From: Actinomycetes bacterium
Lineage (GTDB): Bacteria; Actinomycetota; Actinomycetes; JAJYSQ01
DNA: 5,717 bases
NCBI GenBank assembly: GCA_021793495.1
Contig: JAJYSQ010000146.1
Coordinates: forward strand, 1 to 5,717
Reading direction: 5' to 3'
Shown: positions 1 through 5,191 of the stretch, piece by piece
Layout: each line of letters starts with the position of its first letter
Position numbering within the stretch: position 1 is the stretch's first letter
The notes under the pieces: generated by a model
Databases searched by the model: none
Seen by the model: the letters and a program-made list of their open reading frames with translations, nothing else
Told to the model about the DNA's origin: nothing
Made by a program: the position numbers and the translations under genes

Positions 1-269
1 CGCATGAAGAGAAAGACTTTCGGCAGGAGGACCATGCCGGTGACGAACATGGCCAAGGGGACCAAGCCTTCCACCCTCGGGTAGACGCCAACGCTCTGTG
101 GGGCCACAAAGTTGACGCCGGCTCCGTACTCATTTGCCACGGCCGAGGCCACAATCGTCCCTACCCCAACTATCTTCGCAAGGCGAAACACTTCCGAACG
201 ACCTGGGCCTCGCGCTACCGGTGGCTCAGCCCGTGGACCGTTATCGTCGGCACTGTGTATCCCGGCCAT
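1..269 (-). CDS. APC-superfamily amino-acid permease, N-terminal part (cut by window edge)
   Basis: This is an integral-membrane transporter, most likely an amino acid/polyamine/organocation (APC) permease importing an amino acid or related compound. The visible part is 89 codons plus two bases. A polar, Pro/Gly-rich cytoplasmic tail (about residues 1-27) is followed by a hydrophobic segment at about 31-55 holding EYGAGVNFV, which fits the unwound glycine-rich TM1 of APC proteins. A second hydrophobic segment lies at about 67-88 (VEGLVPLAMFVTGMVLLPKV). The ATG at 269 was chosen because GAGGAG lies 6 nt upstream. The in-frame ATG at 290 has no visible Shine-Dalgarno and would add seven residues. 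The gene follows the threonine synthase-like gene on the same strand, suggesting it imports that enzyme's substrate or a relative. The transporter class is recognised from a short stretch only, so the family is moderately sure and the substrate unknown. Confidence 0.62.
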   Translation of the reverse strand, partial: MAGIHSADDNGPRAEPPVARGPGRSEVFRLAKIVGVGTIVASAVANEYGAGVNFVAPQSVGVYPRVEGLVPLAMFVTGMVLLPKVFLFM

Positions 270-275
270 TTGGCT

Positions 276-281
276 CTCCTC
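276..281 (-). promoter_or_regulatory. Ribosome binding site of the permease gene
   Basis: GAGGAG on the minus strand, 6 nt before the ATG at 269. It decides between two in-frame ATGs (269 and 290) in favour of the inner one. Confidence 0.6.
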
Positions 282-360
282 GATGTCCATATGCCAGTGG
301 TCTGGAGTGATGAATATATCGGCTTACGCAGGGACGGGCTCACGGTTGATCACCCGGGGT

Positions 361-376
361 ATCAGACTGCTCTGAT
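361..376. repeat. Short perfect inverted repeat, possible operator
   Basis: ATCAGA-CTGC-TCTGAT has two perfect 6-bp arms around a 4-base centre. It lies about 92 bp upstream of the permease start in AT-richer DNA. The symmetry and size suit a dimeric repressor site. It could equally be a small hairpin or chance. A related CAGAT/ATCTG symmetry occurs across the promoter of the neighbouring enzyme gene. Confidence 0.35.
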
Positions 377-450
377 GCTTCGCGACCCAGTGCAACGATC
401 AAGACAGATACTGGTAGCTAGACTTGAGAATACGTGCTGCTCGTCCTCGG

Positions 451-494
451 AACATGTGCGTGCGTGCCGTCGTCCGCGACGTCACGGACATGTT
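451..494 (-). terminator. Long interrupted stem-loop after the threonine synthase-like gene; candidate terminator
   Basis: Outer arms AACATGT (451-457) and ACATGTT (488-494) pair perfectly over 7 bp. After an asymmetric bulge, 463-466 pairs with 483-486. After one mismatch, 468-472 (CGTCG) pairs with 477-481 (CGACG) around a TCCG tetraloop at 473-476. The left side includes three tandem GTGC units (456-467). The structure begins about 70 nt beyond the stop of the enzyme gene. There is no T-run after it on either strand, so it is not a classical intrinsic terminator; GC-rich actinobacterial terminators often lack one. A protein-binding site, an RNA stability element or an attenuator before the permease are alternatives. 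Confidence 0.42.
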
Positions 495-565
495 GTCGTA
501 GGCTCAGGCGAATGATCGCCATGGTGTCGGCAGGCCACCTGTGTGCCATCAGGTTCTCGGTGTGA

Positions 566-1804
566 TCAGCCGGCCGTGGATCCGACCAGTTCGATGGGAA
601 TGGGCTCCCCCGGCTGGAGAATGGGGGCTTCAGCGACCACCGCATCAGGATACTTGAGGCCACTTCCAGTGTTGAGCAGGACGACTTCGTCGTCCTCGGA
701 CAGCCAGCCTTCGGCACGGAGTCGGCGGGCTGCCGAGACCGTAGCTGCGCCCTCCGGGCAGGCGAAGACGCCTTCGAGCCTGGCCAGGAGGCGGACATCG
801 GCGAGCAGCTCTTCGTCACTCACCGCGATCGCACACCCGTTGGTCTGGCGAATCGCATCGAGGATCAGGCGGTCACCCAGGGGTTTGGGAACCGTGATGC
901 CGAACGCCACAGTGTGGGCGTCTTCCCATGGGCTGGTCTGGGTGTCACCGTTGTCGAAGGCGCGTACGACCGGTGCACAACCCTCGGCCTGCACGGCGAC
1001 CAGCCGCGGCATCTTGGGCTGACTCAACCAACCGAGCGCCTGGAGCTCACGCAGAGCCTTGAAGATCCCGATAAGACCAACTCCACCTCCGGTGGGGTAG
1101 ATGATGACATCAGGGACTCGCCATCCCAGCTGCTCGAACAGTTCGAGCCCCATCGTCTTCTTGCCCTCGAGGCGGTAGGGCTCCTTGAGGGTGGACACGT
1201 CCGTCCAGCCTTCGTCGGCGACCGCTCGGGCCACCATCGCGCCAGCGTCGCCGATGAGCCCATCAACCAACACCAGCCGAGCGCCGGTGGCCACGCATTC
1301 GCTGCGCGTGATCAGCGGAGCGTCCACCGGCATCACGATCAACGCCTCACAGTCGGCCCGGGCGGCATACGTTGCCCAAGCCGCCCCCGCGTTCCCGTTG
1401 GTCGGCATGGCGATGCGACGTCGACCAAGCTCGCGGGCCCGCGACACGCCCACGGACGCACCACGGGCTTTGAACGTACCTGTGGGCAACAGCCCCTCAT
1501 CCTTCAGGTGCAGCCTGCCCAGCCCCAGCTCCTTGGCTAGTCGGGGCAGTGGAGTCAATGGGGTGACTCCCTCTCCCAGGCTGATCGCATGCTCGGCGTC
1601 GGTGACCGGCAGCAACTCGTGATAGCGCCACAGGGTAGGACGACGGGACGCGAAGCCCTGTGGGCTGACGTGTTCCGCCAGACGCTCGAGGTCGTAGCGA
1701 GCCAACAGTGGCTGACCGCACGCGCACAGGCCCTGCCAGGTGCTCGCGTCGTGGGTCGTGCCGCACCCAGAGCACTCCAGGTGAGACAGGTAGGTGAAGG
1801 GCAT
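566..1804 (-). CDS. Threonine synthase-like PLP-dependent enzyme with N-terminal zinc-ribbon-like motif
   Basis: This is a cytoplasmic 412-residue fold-type-II PLP enzyme of the threonine synthase/threonine dehydratase group. C11, C14, C27 and C29 (CSGCG, CACG) form a zinc-ribbon-like N-terminus, known in many long-form threonine synthases. The PLP lysine is K112 in PTGTFKARGA, followed by the cofactor-contacting PTNGNAGAAWA (134-144). A glycine-rich phosphate-binding loop PTGGGVGLIG lies at 237-246, and NTGSGLKYPD at 378-387 closes the fold. The ATG at 1804 has GGAGG 4 nt upstream. An open frame runs 98 codons further but crosses the divergent regulator and is non-genic. True threonine synthases usually read SFKDRG at the lysine, whereas K-A-R-G-A is closer to dehydratase/ammonia-lyase motifs. 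With no hom or thrB nearby and a divergent GntR gene, I favour a catabolic or side-pathway lyase/synthase. The superfamily is certain, the reaction is not. Confidence 0.85.
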   Translation of the reverse strand: MPFTYLSHLECSGCGTTHDASTWQGLCACGQPLLARYDLERLAEHVSPQGFASRRPTLWRYHELLPVTDAEHAISLGEGVTPLTPLPRLAKELGLGRLHLKDEGLLPTGTFKARGASVGVSRARELGRRRIAMPTNGNAGAAWATYAARADCEALIVMPVDAPLITRSECVATGARLVLVDGLIGDAGAMVARAVADEGWTDVSTLKEPYRLEGKKTMGLELFEQLGWRVPDVIIYPTGGGVGLIGIFKALRELQALGWLSQPKMPRLVAVQAEGCAPVVRAFDNGDTQTSPWEDAHTVAFGITVPKPLGDRLILDAIRQTNGCAIAVSDEELLADVRLLARLEGVFACPEGAATVSAARRLRAEGWLSEDDEVVLLNTGSGLKYPDAVVAEAPILQPGEPIPIELVGSTAG

Positions 1805-1805
1805 C

Positions 1806-1819
1806 TGGCCTCCAGGCCA
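1806..1819 (-). promoter_or_regulatory. Ribosome binding site inside a small hairpin, threonine synthase-like gene
   Basis: On the minus strand, TGGCC-TGGA-GGCCA forms a perfect 5-bp GC-rich stem with a 4-base loop and ends one base before the ATG at 1804. The Shine-Dalgarno GGAGG (1809-1813) lies partly in the loop and partly in the 3' arm, so folding would hide it. This could lower basal translation. The stem is short, and the effect is inference. Confidence 0.4.
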
Positions 1820-1832
1820 CTCGATGTGGTGC

Positions 1833-1857
1833 CAGATTAGATCCAAAACCTCATCTG
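1833..1857. promoter_or_regulatory. Operator-like inverted repeat over the divergent promoter
   Basis: CAGAT (1833-1837) and ATCTG (1853-1857) are perfect inverted 5-mers spaced by 15 bp. A second inner AGAT at 1839-1842 also pairs with ATCT at 1853-1856. The repeat covers the -10 box and spacer of the enzyme promoter and touches its -35, where a repressor would block transcription. The divergently encoded GntR protein is the natural candidate to bind it. The arms are short and do not match a GntR consensus I can cite, so this is tentative. Confidence 0.35.
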
Positions 1858-1861
1858 TCAA
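1834..1861 (-). promoter_or_regulatory. Sigma70-type promoter of the threonine synthase-like gene
   Basis: The minus strand has a perfect -35 TTGACA (1856-1861), a 16-bp spacer, and a -10 TAATCT (1834-1839) that fits the actinobacterial TAnnnT pattern. Transcription would start near 1827, giving a leader of about 23 nt before the ATG at 1804. It is the best promoter match I found in the window. For the divergent gntR gene I see no comparably good boxes. Confidence 0.6.
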
Positions 1862-1903
1862 GGGGCCGCGCTCCGTCCTAGCGCCTTGTGGTAGACCCGA
1901 GGC

Positions 1904-2563
1904 ATGAACGTTCCCGGTGGCACGCGGGCGAGCGCCGCCTACGAGGCCATCCGCGCCGCCATCCTGGACGGCCGGCTGCATCCGGGCTGGCGAGTCACGG
2001 TGCGCCCGCTCGCCGAAGAGCTGGGCCTGTCCCCCACCCCCATCAAGACTGCTCTGGCGGCGTTGGAGCGCGAGGGGTTCCTCGTGGCCATCGCGCACCG
2101 GGGCTACTTTGTACCCGAAGTGTCAGCGGGAGACATGGCCGAGATCTACGAGCTGCGGGAGGTGATCGACGGTATCGCGGCACGCCGAGTGACCATCAAC
2201 GACGCGGCGCCGGTACTGGCCCGAGAACTCGACGTGCTTCTGACGGCCCAGCGGCGGGCAGTAGCCGCCCACGACCTATCTCGCTACAGCGAGCTCGACC
2301 TTGTGTTCCACCGGACCATTTGGCAGGCATCGGGCAACCGGCGCTTGATGCAGAGTGCGGAGAACCTGCTCGGCCAGGTTCGCCTGGGCAGTGGGACGTC
2401 CTCCCAGGTACCTGGTCGCCTCGCCCTCGCCCTGGACGAGCATGCGGCCACTGTTCGAGCAATCCGGGCGGGAGACCCCTTGGTAGCGGAAGGCGCTGCG
2501 CGCGCCCATGTACGGCTGGCTGGAGAGGCCCTTCAGAATCACCTGAGCAAACCTGAGGATTGA
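1904..2563 (+). CDS. GntR-family transcriptional regulator, FCD (FadR C-terminal) subfamily
   Basis: This is a 219-residue cytoplasmic DNA-binding regulator with the usual length for FCD-type GntR proteins. Residues about 10-71 form the winged helix, with the helix-turn-helix in VRPLAEELGLSPTPIKTALA and the wing in HRGYFVPEV. Residues about 79-213 form the all-helical FCD ligand domain. The FCD metal-site residues appear intact: D132 and H136 in LDLVFH, H180 in DEH, and H202 in RAH. A metal-assisted small carboxylate or amino-acid effector is therefore plausible. ATG 1904 is the only reasonable start, because an in-frame TAG lies at 1892. A GAGG sits only 1 nt before it, so initiation may be weak or leaderless. 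The gene diverges from the threonine synthase-like gene across 99 bp and most likely controls it, the permease and itself. Family certain, ligand unknown. Confidence 0.93.
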   Translation: MNVPGGTRASAAYEAIRAAILDGRLHPGWRVTVRPLAEELGLSPTPIKTALAALEREGFLVAIAHRGYFVPEVSAGDMAEIYELREVIDGIAARRVTINDAAPVLARELDVLLTAQRRAVAAHDLSRYSELDLVFHRTIWQASGNRRLMQSAENLLGQVRLGSGTSSQVPGRLALALDEHAATVRAIRAGDPLVAEGAARAHVRLAGEALQNHLSKPED

Positions 2564-2681
2564 GTCCCGGGGCGTGGTGGACCGTGGTGAACCTGGGCCC
2601 TGAGGCGGCTTGGAGGACGTGCCGCACATCGTCCGAGGACTCTTTCGAGACCCCCACCTGGCATACCTGATTACCGCCTGA
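2564..2681 (+). other. Non-coding gap after gntR with a weak terminator-like inverted repeat
   Basis: I see no gene here. GGACG (2615-2619) and CGTCC (2630-2634) form a 5-bp stem with a 10-base loop about 50 bp after the gntR stop, with no T-run. It could be a weak terminator. The stretch ends at an in-frame TGA (2679-2681) just before the decayed reading frame. Confidence 0.3.
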
Positions 2682-3256
2682 ACAGCCACCTACCTACAGT
2701 CGCCTGAGTACCTGGTCTGGTTCGGGTACCACTTGCTCAATGGCCTGGACGACTTCACGGCGTACTCCTACGACACCCACAGCGGGGCGGTCCGCACGAT
2801 CGAGCATCCCCATACCGACCCGCAGGGCAAACGGTACCCCGCCCGTGGCAGATATCCGGTCGCCAGCGCGGGATACGCGGCGTTCGCGGTGGGCGCCGGC
2901 ACCGGTGGTCTGACGGAGGTGGCGGGCGTCGATCTGGCCACCGGGGCGAGCAGGGTCCTGCGCCGCGGGTACGCCCAGGCACCGATCATGGTCGCCACGG
3001 CCGTGATCTGGCCGGAGTCGGCAGCCCCGGACGTGGAGATGACGCTGCGGGTCGTCGAGGGTGCGCACCGGCAGGACGGTGGGGCTGTCCCCGGTGCTGC
3101 ACGCGGTGCACGGCACCGCACACGTTGCTGTGGCTCACGACCGGTTCCGTGTCCGTCAGGGATCCGCCGCCAGACAAGGCGCACCCGATCAGCACAGGGC
3201 ACGTGCTGCGGGTCGCCGACATCGTGGTCCAACCCTGCCCGGTCCCCGCCAGGTGA
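2682..3256 (+). pseudogene. Decayed gene remnant, beta-propeller-like or secreted repeat protein, 5' truncated and frameshifted
   Basis: Protein-like sequence is spread over three forward frames. The first, to about 3059, reads EYLVWFGYHLLNGLDDFTAY, then a D-L-A-T-G-A-S-R turn and AVIWPES. The next (about 3061-3130) reads VRTGRTVGLSPVLHAVHGTA. The last ends TGHVLRVADIVVQPCPVPAR with TGA at 3254-3256. Each piece has protein-like composition, and the junctions join sensibly (LRVVE to VRTGRT; HGTA to LLWLTTGSVSV). The short strand-turn units with TGA/TGR turns resemble propeller blades of extracytoplasmic proteins. No start codon with a ribosome site is visible: a TTG at 2733 is the first candidate and lies inside conserved-looking sequence. 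No signal peptide remains. I infer an old gene that lost its 5' end and picked up at least two frameshifts. Sequencing error could explain the shifts but not the missing start. Confidence 0.5.
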
Positions 3257-3285
3257 CCGCCCCGTCCCCGCCGGGTGACCGTCGG
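3242..3285 (+). repeat. Two-copy 22-bp tandem direct repeat before the phosphotransferase start
   Basis: The core GTCCCCGCC(A/G)GGTGACCG occurs at 3242-3259 and 3264-3281, with 17 of 18 bases identical and a 22-bp period. The second 22-bp unit ends exactly before the ATG at 3286. Each copy carries a GTGA. The first GTG (3253) is in frame with the phosphotransferase and overlaps the stop of the upstream remnant, while the second is out of frame. It looks like a small local duplication. Confidence 0.55.
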
Positions 3286-4470
3286 ATGACCCCGCCCTAC
3301 GATGACCGGGTGATCGTCGCGGCCCACGATCCCTTCCGGAGCGGCCCGGACCCGGCCGGCCTGGTCGACCCGGTGAGGCTCACCGGGTGGCTGTCGACGC
3401 TGGATCCGCCGGTGCCGCGAAGCGTCCGGGTCACGTACCTGGCTGCCGGGCACTCCAACCTCACCTATCTGCTCGAGGTCGATCCCCCGGTGGGGTCGCC
3501 GGAAGAGCATGCGGACTCCGAGGGTCCCCCAGGGCTGGTGCTGCGTCGCCCCCCGGCCGGCCCGCTGCTGCCCACCGCGCACGACGTGCTGCGGGAGCAC
3601 CGAGTCCTGGCCGCGCTGTCCCCCGCAGTGGTGGACCGCGCGGTGCGCGTACCGCGGGTGGTGGCGGCCTGCGCGGACCCCGGGGTGATCGGCGCCCCGT
3701 TCTACCTCGCCGAACGCGTCGCGGGTGACGTGGTCCGCGGCGAGCTGCCGGGCTGGCTGCGGGGTGACCCGGTCGCCGGACGAGCCCTGTCGCTGGACCT
3801 GGTCGAGGCCCTCGCCGAGATCCACCGGGTCCCCGTCGACCCGCTGGTGGACGCGGGCATCGGTCGCCCGACCGGGTACCTGGCGCGTCAGCTGCGGCGG
3901 TGGACCGGCCAGCGCGAGGGGATCCGCACCACGGTTGCCGCAGCCGGGGGTCGTGCTCGTGAGCTGGCCGACTACGAGGTGGTGCGCGACTGGCTGATCG
4001 CCCACGTCCCCGCCGAGGTGGCCGCGACGCTGGTCCACGGCGACTACAAGCTGGACAACGTCGTCGTGGGTCCCCCCGGCCGGGTGCGAGCCGTGCTCGA
4101 CTGGGAGATGGCCACGGTGGGGGACCCGCGGGCGGACCTGGGGTACCTGCTGTCCTTCTGGGTCCCAGGTGGCTCCGAGCAGCCCGAGCAGCCCGACCAG
4201 GCCGAGGCGCCAGGCCCCCTCGGCCTGGTCACCCTGCCCGCTGGCGCCCCGCCGCCAGGCGAGCTCGTCGACCGATGGCAGGCCGCGACCGGCCGGGACC
4301 CGGGTCCGGTCCCGTGGTTCGTCGTGCTGGCCCGGTGGAAGCTCGCGATCCTGCTGGAGGCCTCGTACTACCGGTGGAGCCTGGGCCAGTCCACCGACCC
4401 GTTCTTCGCCACCCTGGACACCGGCGTACCGGCGCTGCTGGCCAGCGCACGGGAGGTGGCCGGTGTCTGA
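3286..4470 (+). CDS. Phosphotransferase of the ACAD10/ACAD11 kinase type (APH fold)
   Basis: This is a soluble 394-residue kinase with the aminoglycoside phosphotransferase fold. The nucleotide loop is AAGHSNLTYLL (53-63), followed by LVLRRPPAGPLLPTAHDVLREHRVLAAL (84-111), typical of the ACAD10/ACAD11 and LvaA subgroup. The catalytic loop is HGDYKLDNV (251-259; D253, N258), and the metal-binding D272 is in LDWEMATVGDPRADLGYLL. Characterised relatives phosphorylate the hydroxyl of 4-hydroxyacyl-CoAs so that an acyl-CoA dehydrogenase-like partner can eliminate phosphate; drug resistance is unlikely. Two low-complexity insertions (about 66-83 and 297-312) make it longer than most relatives. The start is uncertain: ATG 3286 is chosen, but GTG 3253 (overlapping the upstream stop) and GTG 3310 are alternatives, and none has a clear Shine-Dalgarno. 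It overlaps the HAD gene by 8 bp, indicating translational coupling. Confidence 0.85.
   Translation: MTPPYDDRVIVAAHDPFRSGPDPAGLVDPVRLTGWLSTLDPPVPRSVRVTYLAAGHSNLTYLLEVDPPVGSPEEHADSEGPPGLVLRRPPAGPLLPTAHDVLREHRVLAALSPAVVDRAVRVPRVVAACADPGVIGAPFYLAERVAGDVVRGELPGWLRGDPVAGRALSLDLVEALAEIHRVPVDPLVDAGIGRPTGYLARQLRRWTGQREGIRTTVAAAGGRARELADYEVVRDWLIAHVPAEVAATLVHGDYKLDNVVVGPPGRVRAVLDWEMATVGDPRADLGYLLSFWVPGGSEQPEQPDQAEAPGPLGLVTLPAGAPPPGELVDRWQAATGRDPGPVPWFVVLARWKLAILLEASYYRWSLGQSTDPFFATLDTGVPALLASAREVAGV
4177..4203 (+). repeat. Three 9-bp tandem repeats encoding an E-Q-P linker
   Basis: GAGCAGCCC occurs at 4177-4185 and 4186-4194, then once more with two changes (GACCAGGCC, 4195-4203). It adds an acidic/Pro-rich EQPEQPDQA stretch in the phosphotransferase, after the conserved DLGYLLSFW segment where relatives have a variable loop. 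It looks like in-frame slippage expansion in a tolerant loop. Confidence 0.6.
4451..4456 (+). promoter_or_regulatory. Ribosome binding site of the HAD gene
   Basis: GGGAGG lies inside the last codons of the phosphotransferase gene, 6 nt before the GTG at 4463. It fixes the HAD start although the open frame continues far upstream. Confidence 0.7.
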
Positions 4471-5164
4471 GCCGTACCCGGCGTCGCCGACCGGAGGCCT
4501 GCCGCATCCGCGGGTCCGTGGTCTCGTCGTCGACTGGGGCGGGGTGCTGACCACCGGGCTGTCGGGATCGATGCAGGCCTGGACGGCCCAGGAGGGCATC
4601 GAGTTCGACCGGTTCGTCCAGGTCATGGGCGCGTGGGCGGTCGATGGCCAGGCGCCGGGGGCGCCGCCCAGCCCGATCCACGCCCTCGAACGCGCCGAGA
4701 TCTCCACGGCGGAGTTCCAGCAACGGCTGGCCTCGGCGCTGGGCGGTCCCGGTGGCCGCCAGGTGGGGGCCGACGGGCTGCTGGAACGGATGTTCGCCCA
4801 CTTCCGCCCCGCGCCGGCGATGCTCGAGCTGGTCGGGCGGGTCCACGACGCGGGCCTCCGCACCGCGTTGCTGTCGAACTCCTGGGGCAACCGTTACCCG
4901 CGCGAGGGGTGGGACACCCTGTTCGACGCCGTGGTGATCTCTGGAGAGGTCGGGATGCGCAAGCCCGAGCCGCGCATCTTCCGGCACACCCTCGACCTGC
5001 TCGGCCTGGTGCCCGGGGAGGTCGTGTTCGTCGACGACCTGGCGTCCAACGTGGTGGCCGCCGAGGCCCTGGGCATGGTGGGCCTGCGCCACGAGGAGTA
5101 CGAGCAGACTGCCCGGGCGCTCGAACCGCTGCTCGGGCTCGGGCTCCTGGGTCCGCAGCGGTAA
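4463..5164 (+). CDS. HAD-superfamily hydrolase (HAD-IA, epoxide-hydrolase-N/ACAD10-like)
   Basis: This is a 233-residue soluble phosphatase-like protein with a Rossmann core and a helical cap (about 35-115). Motif I is VVDWGGVLT with nucleophile D24 and Gly at position 26 instead of the usual second Asp. Motif II is LLSNS (S138), motif III is K167 in GMRKPEPRIF, and motif IV is VFVDDLASN (D191, D192). D-x-G in motif I is also found in YihX-type glucose-1-phosphatase and the ACAD10/soluble-epoxide-hydrolase HAD group, so activity is not excluded. The GTG start has GGGAGG 6 nt upstream and overlaps the kinase stop by 8 bp. Coupling to an ACAD10-type kinase suggests it removes or edits phosphate from the kinase's product or from a by-product. 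That role is inference; the superfamily is sure. Confidence 0.88.
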   Translation: MSEPYPASPTGGLPHPRVRGLVVDWGGVLTTGLSGSMQAWTAQEGIEFDRFVQVMGAWAVDGQAPGAPPSPIHALERAEISTAEFQQRLASALGGPGGRQVGADGLLERMFAHFRPAPAMLELVGRVHDAGLRTALLSNSWGNRYPREGWDTLFDAVVISGEVGMRKPEPRIFRHTLDLLGLVPGEVVFVDDLASNVVAAEALGMVGLRHEEYEQTARALEPLLGLGLLGPQR

Positions 5165-5191
5165 GCGGCCGCCGCGTGCCACCATGGTCAG

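Larger units (their letters stand above)
270..565 (-). other. Intergenic region between the threonine synthase-like gene and the permease gene
   Basis: This 296-bp stretch holds no gene I can support. It is the most AT-rich part of the window (a 50% GC line at 361-420). It contains a long stem-loop at 451-494 and a short perfect inverted repeat at 361-376. A looser inverted repeat has CCAGT at 387-391 and ACTGG at 410-414. A TATATT box on the minus strand at 313-318 sits about 44 bp before the permease start, but no good -35 box lies at normal distance, so I do not call a promoter. The gap length and structures suggest the permease has its own promoter or is separately controlled, rather than being tightly co-translated with the upstream gene. 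Confidence 0.5.

Noticed and set aside
313..318. TATATT as a -10 box for the permease gene
   Set aside because: No acceptable -35 hexamer lies 16-19 bp upstream, so it is mentioned only in the intergenic description.
387..414. CCAGT/ACTGG inverted repeat with an 18-base spacer
   Set aside because: The arms are only 5 bp and the loop is long, so it is not distinguishable from chance.
112..515. Forward open frames of 86-87 codons near the left edge
   Set aside because: They overlap the permease start and the intergenic structures, with no ribosome site or protein-like pattern.
914..1622. Forward open frames of 145-208 codons over the threonine synthase-like gene
   Set aside because: They are antisense to a clearly conserved enzyme, have no domain motifs, and show shadow-frame amino-acid composition.
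1805..2098. 98-codon upstream extension of the threonine synthase-like frame
   Set aside because: It runs antisense through the gntR gene and its own promoter and Shine-Dalgarno. The conserved protein starts at MPFTYLSHLECSGCG.
3286..4470. Aminoglycoside resistance gene
   Set aside because: It has the APH fold, but the RRPPAGPLLPTAHDVLRE signature and the HAD and WS/DGAT neighbours point to the ACAD10/11-type acyl-CoA kinase group rather than drug modification.
2986..4890. 634-codon open frame on the minus strand
   Set aside because: It lies antisense to the phosphotransferase and HAD genes, whose motifs are unmistakable. Its translation is low-complexity Arg/Pro/Gly-rich with no recognisable domain, as expected of a high-GC shadow frame.
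5165..5187. GCGGCCGC (a NotI site) followed by GCCACCATGG, resembling a cloning junction with a Kozak start
   Set aside because: Both strings are likely by chance at this GC content. The ATG opens only seven codons before TGA, and natural operon genes continue on both sides in normal order.
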